Source: Panorpa germanica
Taxonomy: Eukaryota > Arthropoda > Insecta > Mecoptera > Panorpidae
Direction of reading: 5' to 3'
Length of the DNA stretch: 64,000 nucleotides
Assembly: GCA_963678705.1 (NCBI GenBank)
Contig: OY783216.1
Span: forward strand, 5,642,001-5,706,000
A program made the position numbers and the translations under genes. Shown here piece after piece: positions 46,958 to 58,644 of the stretch. Each line of letters opens with the position of its first letter. Within the stretch, counting starts at the first letter, position 1. Under the pieces are notes generated by a model. The model did not search any database. It had not been told where the DNA came from and saw only the letters and a list, made by a program, of their open reading frames with translations.

Positions 46958-47462
46958 GGGAACCATAAGTGATTTTATATAACACTGCCCTGTATATTAA
47001 TAAAGTTGGCTATTAAAAACACAAACATCCAATTATTTTTATTCAATTCACAATATTATAGAAGTTATAGATATAATAATTAAAGGGATAAAGCTGACGA
47101 TGTTATTTCTTCCTCATTTTCTTTCCCACTACCATTTGCCAACCTTTACAATCATTGTTAAATAAGAGAAGTGCAAAAGAGATGCAGAATTAAACGTCAA
47201 TGTTATAGCAGCTGGTGGGTGTAGCCATAATGTTTCAATATAATGTCGTGATACAAAAGGAATTATAAATAATATTACTTATTATATTCATTTCAGTTCG
47301 TGACGTCATCAACTACTAGGATAACTACCGGAATATTACGCAGTTTCTAACTTTAAAGAGATATATGTCCGTCAATTTTTGAATATTTAATAAATTAAAA
47401 ACGCCAATATACGTTTATTAATAGATATTTAAATAAAGAGTTAAAAAAACCACTACTAAAAA
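46958..47462 (+). mobile_element. Diverged relative of MITE family A
   Basis: Keeps the order of family A landmarks (TATTAATAAAGTTGGCTATT, AATAATTAAAGGGAT, CGCCAATATACGTTTATTAA, AACCACTACTAAAAAAT), but the termini have decayed and the middle is different. An old subfamily. Confidence 0.55.
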
Positions 47463-48199
47463 ATCCAACTCATTTTGAATTTTTAAATTTTCCCGCCATA
47501 AGTTTGTCAATAACATAGCAATCTTATTTCATTCATAAAAGTGACACCTTTCAGTCATGCCGTAAAATACAACACACTGTAGTCAAACAATAACTTTGAC
47601 ATATAATTTTCTACTGTCACGTCCCAAACATAATTTAACCTGTTATTATCTCCGGAGATTTCATCAGCACAGCCTCCCGCCAAGGATACCAAGCTCATTT
47701 ACTCAGATTATCTTATCTGATCTGATCTCCTGTAAACAATCCACATTATACCTCGCAGTACGCATTGTCAAAACTATTAATATTCATTTTATCACACATA
47801 ATTATTTCTCGAAAATAATAAAAAATCACGTGACTTACATAATAAACAATAGCGCGGTTTTATGCGTCATGCAACGCAGAAATGAAACGAACTAGTGCTG
47901 TCAGACATTACCTGTTGCCGTTTTCCTAAGTGTTAACAATCCCTTTGTATTTGTTATTAATTAATTAGCATATTAATAATGAATGTACTTCTGTGTTGAG
48001 AGTAAAAGTGGGGTTATGTCGCCCAAGTAACGGTTCTACGGTTCGTAGATTGTTGTTGTTGGATGTAAACAGTAGGTGGCAGCAGTATCTCAATTTCAAA
48101 TCATAAACGGATTTAATCTACTTAGTTTACAATTAATAATAATCATAAATTATCACTGTAATTTATATTACTAATTATATTTATATTTAAATGTCTACT

Positions 48200-48885
48200 T
48201 AAATGTTAGGTCAAAACGATAAAAACAAAGCATATTTTCGATAATGTTTTTTGACGACACAGTTAATATATAATTATTTCTATAATTACTACATGAGAAA
48301 ATAACGTTTGAAGAATACTTTGTGAAATTTTCATTAATAAATATCAAGAAATGAGGAATTAACAGTGAAGACGTCACAAAAAAAAGTAACATTGCGGTGC
48401 ACTCATAACTCATCACTGGATTTTCTAAAATCGAAAATCCAAAATGATTTCATTAGTTGATAAGATTCTGCAGGTATCGCTTTCGAGTTTTTTCTTTTTA
48501 ATTGATTTTTCAAGTTTTTACAGCACTTAGAAGTCAAAATACCGATTTTTCGTGAAAAGAATCAGAAACGTTGTTATTGTAAAATACGTTAAAATTTAAA
48601 AATTTAAAAAAAACTCGACAGCGTTACCTCGACATTTATGTAAAGAAAGAGTGTGCAAATTTTTAAAAGAATCTGTCCAGTAGATTTTGAGCTAGAGAGT
48701 GCACCGACTATGAAAAAGCTAAGTGTGAGAAAACGAGTTTAAAAGTTTCAAAGTAACACGAAACCAGACCAGAGAGGTAAAGACTTAAAACTCTATATCT
48801 CCATCAGTTTTTCTCCAATCGCTATCAAATTTTCACACAATAAACTTAATATGTCGTACATTAATATAAATAAATAAAAAGAAAA
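48200..48885 (+). repeat. Dispersed repeat family F, copy 2
   Basis: Partner of 31838-32425. It has two segments absent there: one near 48252-48275 and one of about 60 bases near 48725-48785. The tail runs into an A-rich stretch. Confidence 0.8.
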
Positions 48886-49514
48886 TAAAAAAAAGTTGAA
48901 ACCTTATCCCGCCCTTAATGCGAAAGGGTCCATAAAAAATGAGATATCAAGCACAATGTTTTTTTTATATGATTTACGACATAGCAAAGTAAAATATTTG
49001 ATGCTTCTTTGAAGATTCTTATCTATTTGCTCTCAGAAATGTTCTAGTACTTTTACAATTTGCATTAATACTTTAACTATAACCATGACTTGCTAGTTAG
49101 ACAGTTAAAATAAGATGATTAATGATTATTTAAAATGTTTAACAATGCAATGCAAATCAGATAACGATAGCACACAGTTCTTAGTGCCTAGTGCCTTCCT
49201 TTAGCAATTAAAAACTGTCTGACTGTTGTACACTTTGTCAGATTTGAATTAGATCAATGTTTACAATTACCCTATTGAACAAACCATGTACAATAAAATG
49301 AAATCATGTAAACTTCGTGATATTTCGTTTTATTGCTTGTACGGGACACAGGTAATTATAAACGATGAGTTTATGCTCTTGAACGAATCTTATATACGTA
49401 GAAAGAATTTATTTTGAATTTAAGGATACAAGAAACATATTACGAATGTAACATTCATGTAATTAATACAATAACAAATAATACAAAAATACAATAAACA
49501 TGTAAGGCAGTAAG

Positions 49515-50158
49515 TTTTTTTTTTAATATAGTTTCTCGGGCTCCCTAGGCACGTAGCCTTTTATCGCACTAATATTGTTCTGCTTCTTCTTATACGTTAT
49601 ATCCAGACAACAAGAACGATCTATTCATGGCTACTGCAGTTATAAATTTCGGTTTCTCAATCAAAAAGGGGGTGTTAACAGGAAGCGTCTGCGAAGTTTG
49701 TAGCACAGCCCTTTGGAGTCCATTTCTTGCCATTGCTGTATTTTTACATTGCCACAGAAAGTGGTCAGGATCTGCCTCCTCTTCACCACATTCGCATTTA
49801 GAGATTGGAATGATTTTGTTTCTTGCTAGATGTTTCGGAGCTCCAGAGTGATTCATTCTTAGTCTTGAGGTCATTGCAATTAATCTTCTTGGCCATGTTA
49901 ATTTGGCAAACCATGGCTTACGTTTCAGTATTGGTTGTATTTTATAAAATTCTCTACCTTTATCAGAATTATCCCACTTGTCTTGCCAATTTTTCATTTC
50001 ATTTTTTTCTAATTCAGCTTTCATATCTGATTTTATAAAATATGAAATATAGTTATCACAGGAGGTAGCTAGTTCGGCCATTTGGTCAGCTTTTTCATTT
50101 CCCTTAATTCCCTTATGTGACGGTATCCAAATTAGGTTAATATTAAGGCATTAAGTTA
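49515..50158 (-). pseudogene. RNase H-type LINE, 3' end, copy 3 (longest)
   Basis: The minus strand starts within the RNase H domain (L-I-W-I-P-S-H-K-G-I-K-G-N-E-K-A-D-Q, the conserved last motif with His and Asp). It continues through W-D-N-S-D-K-G-R-E-F-Y and R-L-R-M-N-H-S-G-A, and the knuckle C-E-C-G-E-E-E-A-D-P-D-H-F-L-W-Q-C, to a stop near 49590. Then comes a short 3' UTR with GCCCGAGAAACTATATTAAA and an A run. 163 residues of the frame are uninterrupted, so this copy is younger than the one at 19 kb. The rest of ORF2 is absent. Confidence 0.88.
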
Positions 50159-50257
50159 CCTTTTCTATTTACTGCTCACCGAATTGGTGGTTGAACATGG
50201 TATGAGACAACATTTCAAACCTCTCTGCTGTCGAAAATCCTAATTTAATTGAGCTTT

Positions 50258-50690
50258 GTACATTACGAGTAGAAATTCCGTCGACTTGTTCATTTTTCTT
50301 CTTATCTTCTTATGTAATTTTCTTGACATGTGGCCAGTAATGATCTGTAACATCCCCCCGCCTAATCGTTCCGACATGCTGCAGTGCCCAAGATATTTCC
50401 AATGGGCCCATGCAGAACCTGACAGCACACGTTCGAAACACAAGGAGGAATCATGGTGTTAATTTTGTTGATATCAGGAAAGTAACATTACGGCTGCCAC
50501 TCTAATGACCCAATGTTACTTAGTTTCAGTTTTTTAATTATTTTTATTTCATTAAAATAATGTTTTGTTTTGTTTTCGCAACATCGCGAAAGTGTCGACA
50601 TTTCTAATCATATGACATGCTCAAGGTTGCATGTCATGTTTTAGAAACATATGCATCATCCTGAAATATAGTTACTACAGTTACGTCGAC
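50258..50690 (-). repeat. Right arm of the inverted repeat
   Basis: Inverse partner of 46129-46530. It lies immediately beyond the 5' break of the RNase H LINE and before MITE A copy 5. The two arms could pair in single strands or RNA. Confidence 0.85.
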
Positions 50691-50707
50691 GGTAAAAAAG
50701 AGCGAAT

Positions 50708-51339
50708 AGGATTGTGTCCTATGTCTTAATTTCTATAAAAGTGTATATATTGATAAAGTGGGTTACTAGAACCTCAAATGTTCAATTATTTTTTAATAAC
50801 GCCTTTATATGTTAAGAGATATTAACAATTAAAAAAGTCATTTTGTCTCTGTAATTATTAAAGGGATTCAACGTTGTACACATTCCAAGTGCATGTGACA
50901 TCACAATCCTTGTGTAAGGTTACCAACCTTACAGCTCATAAATCTCCGCTATATGTATTTATATATCAAAATATCAAATATTATTTACAGCTATTTCAAG
51001 GAATAATAAAATTTCAATATTATGTCTGCCTTAGCAGGGTTAAATAAAATAAAAACTTATTATTCTTTGATTTGACTTGATTATTTGACTACCGACAGCT
51101 ACAAAACATTACCACAGCACTGACCTACTCAACAAATAGCTGACGTATAAAATGTATTTCACGTTATACAAATATGGCCGACCATTTCTAGCGCTAAAAC
51201 TACAATTCAAATTTTTAATTGCTACATCTTCGTCAATATTTAGATATTTAATAAAACAGACACGCCAATACACATTTATTAACATCAATTTTAATCAACA
51301 ATTGAAAAATCGACCACTAAAAAATGAGGAGACAAGCCC
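50708..51339 (+). mobile_element. MITE family A, copy 5
   Basis: Full length (about 632 bp), with left end AGGATTGTGTCCTATGTC and right end GAGGAGACAAGCCC. All family landmarks present. The flanks do not show an obvious duplication. Confidence 0.82.
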
Positions 51340-51878
51340 TTTGTTCATTATTATAGGCAGCTTCGTATAACTACTTTTTCAGTATATTCGGAATAGCACT
51401 TTAAATGTAGTTTTCAGAATATTAATTCATGACAATTATATTCCTGCAGTAAATAAATCATGGAACCAAAATAAACATTTTAACAAAATAAAAAAAATTC
51501 ATTCATTTTTAAATAATATCATCAAGTTTCACTAATTAAATTAACTGTATGAATTATCTGTTTGAGTTTTATAATATTATTAATTGATAATTAATATTGT
51601 TCGATAAATGATTCATTTGAACAATATCCTCTCCAATCAGCTATTGTAAATTAATTAATATTTTATCTTTATGCAGCCAGCACTGAACGTGTTTAAACTT
51701 GTTTAATTTTTATAATTGCTAAAATGACTTCTAACTTGATGGATTTATAATTAGATAATTAGATTTACGACTGTATAAGGTTTATTATTGATATAAAGTG
51801 TATTATTAGATTATTTAATTGGCTGCAACATTATTGAAGATATAATTATTTTTATCAAATAGATTATACAATATTCGA

Positions 51879-51990
51879 GCTGTGTTCAAAAAGTAATGGG
51901 AATTTATAAGGATTACAAAACCCATGCTATTAACGCAGTTAATCAGCTGCTGTAAGCAAACTCGTTGATCGATCTTGTTCATATTTGGGA
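51879..51990 (+). mobile_element. Mariner-like terminal fragment
   Basis: AGCTGTGTTCAAAAAGTAAT followed by GGGAATTTATAAGG resembles the terminal repeat of known insect mariners. No partner end found nearby. A family G copy follows about 100 bases later. Confidence 0.45.
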
Positions 51991-52084
51991 TAGTAATTAA
52001 TTACAATGCTACCAACTTACTTCTAAGGACACCATAAATTCCGTAACTAAGTGAAAACAATAAAATTTACAATTTACTCTTTGT

Positions 52085-52295
52085 CACATTCATGCATGCT
52101 TCGTAAGTAATATAAATTTTGACAGTTCGATAGTTGGACAAAATTTAATGTGGAATACTGTTTTTAATTACTATTAGTAATAGAAATTGTTTTTAATTGT
52201 TTCTTTTCGAGAAACTGATATTGAACTTCTTTTAAAAATACATCCTACTGCATTTTGACAGATTATCACATTTTGGAGGTTATAATATTACTCTA
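52085..52295 (+). repeat. Dispersed repeat family G, copy 2
   Basis: TAATATAAATTTTGACAGTT, ATTAGTAATAGAAATTGTTT and CACATTTTGGAGGTTATAAT in the same order as copy 1. Confidence 0.7.
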
Positions 52296-52808
52296 CACAT
52301 TATGCTGTTAGCTTAAACGTAATAAATCCTCTCTTTTTTGATTCACAACAATAATGACAATAGTTAAAAGTAAACGTCATCAGTGGGCGTGTCTCAAAGA
52401 CATTTACGTATCATATTCATCAATAATAAATTATAAAAATAATTTGTATGAAAAAAGTGAAAGTATTTTCAAAGATGACCAAAATTGATTAAAACTTAGA
52501 TTGTCATTAGTGCGGAAGTCTCAGTAAAATAATAACTAGTGTCCCTTTGTTAACGTTAATTAGATTTGATAATTGCTTTGTCTAATTAAAGACAATTAAT
52601 CTGAATTCATTGGACATACGTAATTAATGATAGATATCAAACCATTTGAATTAGGAACAAATCTTGCAACACTGATCTTTGTCAAACGCTTCTTATCTTT
52701 TACGATTCTTTTCAAAATTGAAAGTATTCGTACAATAGAATACTGATAATGTGTAACATTGTCTAATTACTGATAAGATATTTTGAAATAGTTATTGGTA
52801 AAGAAATG

Positions 52809-52829
52809 AAGAGAGAGAGAGAGAGAGAG
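52809..52829 (+). repeat. (GA)n microsatellite
   Basis: Simple dinucleotide repeat of about ten units in otherwise unremarkable AT-rich DNA. Confidence 0.9.
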
Positions 52830-53639
52830 GAAAAAGGTATTATATAAAAGAAGTATCCAAACTGTTACTATATAATTTAATAAATGGATAAATGTTATTT
52901 ACACAGTTGGATGTTAAATTTAAATCGTAAATGCCCTAGCCGGTACTCGTGACTCACATTCAACAAAAGTAATTTATAATTTAATGAAACACCATAAATC
53001 AACAACGAATGTATTTTAATTCATTTTTAGGTGGCTCAAAATATCGTGTACGCGACATCTTCTTTATTGTTGCTCCTCTTTCTTTGTGGACGTCTAAAAA
53101 GTAAAAGACATAGCTACTATCGTAAATAAAACATTAAAAACTATTTCATTTCACAAGCAAGTTGGAAAGCAACTTGTATTTTTCTTAGATTTTATGCGAG
53201 TATCTTCAATACGAGTAATTGCATCTTTGAAGACGTAAAGAAATATGAATTTATGGGACAGGGTATTGAAAGGCGCAAATATGCCATAAATTATTTGATA
53301 ATAAAAACATTTAATAAGAAAATATTGCTAAATACATTAGAGTAACTAAATGCCAAAGGTGTAACTTCCTGTATACATTTATATTTTCCTAGGCTTAAAT
53401 GAAAATAAAGAAATAGAATTATGAAATTTGTTTTATTATATTTGGGACACAATTTAATATATTAAAGCAAGTTTTGTTGAAGGTTCTAAAATGACTAATG
53501 TTTTTTTTATTATATTATTTCGATTTCAACTGCTAGGTGATATCTCATTGTAATATAATAATTGTGTGTTTTGTAGATTTGTTTATTTGTATGATTAGTA
53601 TTTATTTTTGTTAGTTTATTTTTGATTTGTCATTTGGTG

Positions 53640-53745
53640 AGTTAATTCTTTGCCAGTCATGGAATACATTTATTCAATCTTCGAGAATCAAACTGCGTAT
53701 TAGAGTCTATGACCTAACTACTTCGGCCATCCAGAGGACAAATAA
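53640..53745 (-). mobile_element. tRNA-derived SINE, diverged
   Basis: The minus strand has TGGATGGCCGAAGTAGTTAG (A-box) and the B-box-like GTTTGATTCTCGAAG at suitable spacing. Confidence 0.55.
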
Positions 53746-54261
53746 TTGATTTGTTTTTCTAATTTAAGACATCATTTTCACTACAATAACATTATTACTC
53801 AAAAAATCTAGAAACCGAAGTAACGCCAAAGCAGAAGTGATTTTAATTTGAAGTGACAAAGAGACGAAGAGACAAAGAAGACAAGAAGTGTAAGTTTTTT
53901 CTTTTGGAATTGGAATGTAATTAAATCTTTTGAAAGATAATTAAGCATAATGATATGTAATTTATGGATTTAAGGCGGAAGAATAGTGCCAAATGGCAAA
54001 AATGTTACAATAAAAATAAATATATTTTCATGATATTTGAATATTTACTCTAATTATTTTCTTATCTTAAACAACATCTTATTTTAAATATCCAGTAAAA
54101 TTGAACGTAACTAAAAAGTACACGACGTTTCTGTAGGAGAAAGACGGAGAAACAGATGTTATCAGTAAATTTATCTGTAACTAATATAACAATTAAACAC
54201 ATAATACTTGCTTTCGATTTCCCACAATGCATAAATTAAGACATTGTTACATATATCGTCT

Positions 54262-54301
54262 ACACACACACACACAGGGAGAGAGAGAGAGAGAGAGAGA
54301 A
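54262..54301 (+). repeat. Compound (CA)n-(GA)n microsatellite
   Basis: Adjacent CA and GA runs. The overlapping antisense frame (62 codons) is low complexity and not a gene. Confidence 0.9.
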
Positions 54302-54734
54302 GTAGATATTTAATATTGTTACAATGATTTGTACTAAAAATTTCAATTACTATTTTCATTTTGTATTTAACTCAATGTTTAGATATCAAAATCTTGACAA
54401 GTATTGCGTTGTAATTATTGTAGAAATTAAACTCGTCAAAAATTAAGGGATTTCAAAATTTGGGTCAGTGTGTAACCGAAAATTGTTTTTTTATACGGTT
54501 TGTTTTGGTTATGAAAATGAAATTTTAAAAATTGGATCCTGTTCATAAAAAGAAATTGGCTGTATAGCCAAAATATAAAGCCAAATTGAACGAATTAGGT
54601 GTTATTTATATTTTACATGTTTGACTGATTTCATGGTGTAGTTGCCTCATTATTTATGTAGGCTACACACCACTGCATAATTAGTTTAAAGAATACGTGA
54701 GAGAATATAATCATTTGAAAATTTAATAGCAATA

Positions 54735-54838
54735 ATCAAACCCAGAAAATAAATAGCTCTGGATCTAGGGATCCAACCCGTAAATATAGATTCTGGAGTT
54801 AAGCACAACTTCTCTGAGCTACCGAGCCGTTGAAATTT
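54735..54838 (-). mobile_element. tRNA-derived SINE
   Basis: The minus strand has CAACGGCTCGGTAGCTCAGA (A-box), GGGTTGGATCCCTAGA (B-box) and the 3' part AGCTATTTATTTTCTGGGTT. Confidence 0.7.
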
Positions 54839-55064
54839 ATGCTGCAGTTAATTGCCTTGTTCTTTTATCTTTATACTCTTAATAATTGCACGCAGTTTTA
54901 GACTTATTTTTGTTCTTTTACTGTTGTATTTAATGATTTAAAAGGGTAAACGTTGACAGATCCGCATGGAAGTCTTCTTTATATATGAACTACGTTGTTG
55001 CATAATAAATATACGCTTATATTCGATAAATAATCCATTAAATAAAACAACAACCAAACCCTGG

Positions 55065-55165
55065 AAATATAACGAATATTTCTAGTTCGATAATTAACTA
55101 TGAAGTTTTAGCAGCTTGGACTTAACGACTCAACCTTTCCGGCCACTGAGCCATCACCATAGCAA
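55065..55165 (-). mobile_element. tRNA-derived SINE
   Basis: The minus strand has GTGATGGCTCAGTGGCCGGA (A-box), a degenerate B-box and the 3' part TATATTTCCAGGGTTTGGTT. Confidence 0.6.
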
Positions 55166-55501
55166 TTTTCATACCATTTTATGACAAATATACATTAGAG
55201 ACATTTTATAATTTATAAAAACAATCTTATATTCTCTGTAGGAAATTATCTTGCAAGGTTCGCACTGTTTAGGTTGCCACAAGGTAAATCAAATGTCCAC
55301 TCGTACTTCACATATAGAAAATGCTTTACTACAAGATATGTTTCGTTTTCTACTTAGGAAAAGATCGTTAGTGATGGATAGACATAGGCGGCAATAATTT
55401 GGTAACTTGTTCATTTCAATTCTACCGGCTTACAAGTTAGACACAACAGAAGAATTCTGTTGTAATTTGAACCAACTTTCTCGTCGCTTGGTTTCTCAAA
55501 A

Positions 55502-55735
55502 CCCAGTAAACATTTTGGAGTCACTTCGCCATCATATTGAAAATGCACATGACTTTTTTGTCATGAAAGAGTTCAGTTTCTCACAGTCGTTCATATGAAT
55601 GTCTATTTTATGGGTTAGAAATGGCGAAACTACTCCATCTGTCGGAATACAAATGAATTGATGCAAACTATAATTGAAGTGCAATAGTGATAGAAACGTC
55701 ACAAAACATGACACTTCACCAAATTGTTTACTAGG
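55502..55735. mobile_element. MITE family B, uninterrupted copy
   Basis: The left end CCCAGTAAACATTTTGGAGT and the right end CACCAAATTGTTTACTAGG are inverted partners, 234 bp in all. It represents the empty site of the MITE A insertion found in the 9-kb copy. Non-coding; frames across it are accidental. Confidence 0.8.
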
Positions 55736-55979
55736 AGGTGAAGAGATATCACCAAATACAGACATTTCAAATGAACTACTGAATTGTGAGCGAACTCTTT
55801 CATATATTTCTATAAATATAAATAATAAATTTAGAACTAAATAACTTTTATACATTAAGTGTGTAAAGTAAGTATTAATTATTCTACAATCAAAATAAAC
55901 TTACAATGCTTCTCCAAACAATTAAAAATAAACACAAATCCAACTTCCGGCACTGAGGATGTCCTAGAGTTAGGGCACT

Positions 55980-56275
55980 TCCTTTTTATTACCGAAACTC
56001 GTGTATTGTATTGTCGGCGAACACGACACAACTGAATCTCTTTCAGTAATTCTGCAGCAGATGAACAAAAAGAGAGAGACCCCCTGTTTAGGTAATTCTT
56101 GTGACCCTCCAAGTTCCCCCGCACGTCCGCCGTGCAATGGGTCCTCCAACGGTCCAACTCAACGTCCTCCACGGCCTATGCAGATCTTCGTAATCCCCTC
56201 TTCGGCTTATCAGCGAGTGGGAATTCGCATCAACGCCTGAGACTTCACTGACTGACATTCTCATTCTGATTCTCC
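55980..56275. other. GC-rich unique island (candidate 5' exon, promoter or gene fragment)
   Basis: The most GC-rich unique sequence right of exon 1. The plus strand has a frame of 79 codons ending P-P-R-P-M-Q-I-F-V-I-P-S-S-A. The minus strand has a 97-codon frame over 55879-56172. On the minus strand, two TCAGT motifs (arthropod initiator-like) lie at about 56258-56270. Neither frame is recognised. The host gene lacks a 5' non-coding exon somewhere to the right of 35 kb, and this is one place it could be, but I see no decisive donor. Confidence 0.25.
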
Positions 56276-56484
56276 ATGTGGTTCACCGGGTCGATCAATT
56301 TACACTTTATACCATCATCATATATTAGTTCAATTTATGATATATGTTTTGTTGTGTATTTAAATACATGCAGTACCAATGTTTTTTAAGAAAAAATAGC
56401 AAGATCTCGAATAAAGCCTCATTCCCACTCACTGTTTTGACATTTAATTTACTGTTTTTATTTAATATTGTAATCTAGATTTAA

Positions 56485-56740
56485 GGTTCGACAAAATTGT
56501 ATGTGAAATAATTAAAATTGCTATTTTTAATAACAATTAGTAATAGAAATTGTTTTCTCTTCTATATTTTTAAAAAACTGACATTAAACTTCTTTTAAAA
56601 TTAAATCCTAATGCATTTTAACAGATTGACACATTTTGGAGGTTATAATATAATATAGTTTTATATTTTTAATTTAAAACATTGGACCTTGTAAGGTTTT
56701 AAAAAGACTAAGAAAACTTAAAAAATTAATTAAGTAGTGC
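56485..56740 (+). repeat. Dispersed repeat family G, copy 3
   Basis: Same landmarks as copies 1 and 2, and like copy 1 it keeps the AT-rich tail with AAGACTAAGAAAACTTAAAA. Confidence 0.7.
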
Positions 56741-56826
56741 CATATGCTAAACAATTTAAATTAAATATAAAATACAAAATTAAATTAAAGTAGTGAAGAA
56801 ATATGTTTTTTCTATTTATATAACAA

Positions 56827-57050
56827 CCCAGTAAACATTTTGGAGTCACTTTGACATCATATTGAAGATGCGTATGATTGTTTTGTCATGAAACAATTCA
56901 ATTTGATTTCACTCGTTCAAGGAAATGTCAGTGATATGAACTACAAATAGCAAAATCACTTGACCTAACCTCACTACCGTACCAGTATGGAATGAAGTTG
57001 CAAATAAATAACTAAAGTGTAATAGAGACAGATATATCTTGTTTCTTTTT
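56827..57050. mobile_element. MITE family B, copy without a clear right end
   Basis: Starts CCCAGTAAACATTTTGGAGT, with TCATATTGAAGATGC, TTGTCATGAAACAATTCA and later AAAGTGTAATAGAGACAGA like the family interior. The right terminus has decayed. Confidence 0.65.
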
Positions 57051-57234
57051 CTATGATGTACTAAAATAAATATTTTCAAATATGAAAGAGACAACAAATA
57101 TATAACCATTTAGTTGTATGATGACTGAAAGAGAAAAAATATTCTTATGAAAAAATTATAACAATTCTTTTTTCATAGGTCATATCTATTTGAAATATTA
57201 GTGAAATATTTACTGGGGAAACTAACGTGAAGTA

Positions 57235-57405
57235 TAACACATCACTCAATAAGTTCGTAGGATGATAAATGATAAATGATAAATGAAGCCACTAATGACA
57301 AATCTATATGATTTTTATATGTGTCAATATTTCACTACATTCCGACCATTAGTTTTGTAATTTTAACAAACGATAGAATCATCTGAATTGCGTGTGTTTA
57401 TTGAA
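57235..57405 (+). pseudogene. Mariner-type transposase N-terminal remnant
   Basis: CATCACTCAATAAGTTCGTA leader and a broken plus frame S-S-E-L-R-V-F-I-E-K, as at 20451-20760. Three GATAAAT units (57262-57286) form a small tandem repeat inside. Confidence 0.55.
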
Positions 57406-57423
57406 AAAATATTATATATTTAA

Positions 57424-57510
57424 TATAAATAACTATGGTTCGAGGATCGAACCCGAAGTGTCAAGCATCAATGCTCTCGCCCACTGTGTCATCACCGTCA
57501 GCAAGTTAGA
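57424..57510 (-). mobile_element. tRNA-derived SINE, clearest A and B boxes
   Basis: The minus strand has GGTGATGACACAGTGGGCGA (A-box), then GGGTTCGATCCTCGAACC (B-box, a near-perfect tRNA T-arm). It should still look like a Pol III promoter. Confidence 0.8.
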
Positions 57511-58149
57511 TAACAATTGTTTATGTAAGCTATTGTGATATAGATTTTATTATTGTTACGATTTCTTCTTTTATTTCTTCTATTGATGATATGGAGCAAT
57601 TAATATCAAGTACCATACTTCAAATTTTACAAAAATTCATTTCTAAATACCTAAAATATTTCTGAAATAAATAATAACACTTCGATAATAGCGTAGCCTA
57701 ATTATTTATATTACGTAAAAAAGTCGAAAGTAAAATTATTTGAATATTTGTGTTAAACAAAGAAACGAGAAATCAAAAATCTCTGCAAAGATCAGACGTT
57801 GTATAATAGTAACACCTCCACCAGAGATGGCTAACCTGTCGTTGTCGTGAGACATTTTTTTATCTAAATCTATTTAGAGACCATCCATAAATTACGTGAC
57901 ACAAATTTCCTACCCTTTGGTATTACGTCACATATTTCAATTTTCTTTAATTTGATTTCTATAGATTATTACAATCTGTCCTGTTTAGACATTCAGTGAT
58001 ATGTATGTAAAAATAATAAAGTGTCTTGCGCGGGGTGTACCCATCGACTCATCCCTCAATTTCAATAGATCCTAGATTCTAATTATTGGGTAAATAGGTC
58101 CTAAAGTACTTCCTTTTTTAGTCTGCGTACTACCGAATTATTGAACATA

Positions 58150-58400
58150 AAACAGCTGGTCAAATTGTTTTGTATGTTCAAGTATTCTCTCCTTGTATGC
58201 TTTGATTCTAAGCACTATTTCTTCATTAACTGTGGGTATATCCAGATCCCGATGTATTATATGATTAGGTACAAACCATGATTCGTGACAATCCTTAGCA
58301 TTTTAGATTGGAATCTCTGGATTATTTCAATATTAGAGGTATATGCAGTACTTCATAGTTGAATACCATATGACCATACCGGTTTAAGTATAGATTTCAA
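58150..58400 (-). pseudogene. Jockey-like LINE ORF2 fragment, family 2
   Basis: The minus strand reads K-P-V-W-S-Y-G-I-Q-L, then N-I-E-I-I-Q-R-F-Q-S-K-M-L-R-I-V and, after frame changes, more of the post-RT tail. Several stops. It covers the same protein region as 58645-58870 but is not a close copy, so it is a different LINE subfamily. Confidence 0.7.
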
Positions 58401-58545
58401 TTAATAAATTTATTTTTTATTGTCATTAGAATAAATGACTTTTCCTTTTTTTTTGTACCTCATAAAAATGTATAATTTATTTAGGAAATTACGATTTTCT
58501 TATTAGCAATTTTATTTATACTGCATGTGATGTCACAACGCTCAG

Positions 58546-58559
58546 CCCCCCCCCCCCCC
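58546..58559 (+). repeat. Poly(C) run of 14
   Basis: Homopolymer next to a T run. Length is uncertain in most sequencing. Confidence 0.95.
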
Positions 58560-58644
58560 TTTTTGCCGCAATTATCACCATTTCACAATAATTTATGAAA
58601 GGCCCTTATTTTGCGATCTGTCATACAAACATTGAATAATATGT

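Noticed and set aside
49627..50038. Plus-strand frames of 74 and 71 codons
   Set aside because: Antisense to the RNase H LINE fragment. The same antisense frame occurs at 19204-19425, as expected for a repeat.
54171..54359. Minus-strand 62-codon frame rich in Ser-Leu
   Set aside because: It is created by the (CA)n-(GA)n microsatellite.
57424..57510. A functional tRNA gene
   Set aside because: A and B boxes are present, but the sequence does not fold as a full cloverleaf and shares a non-tRNA 3' part with other copies, so it is a SINE.
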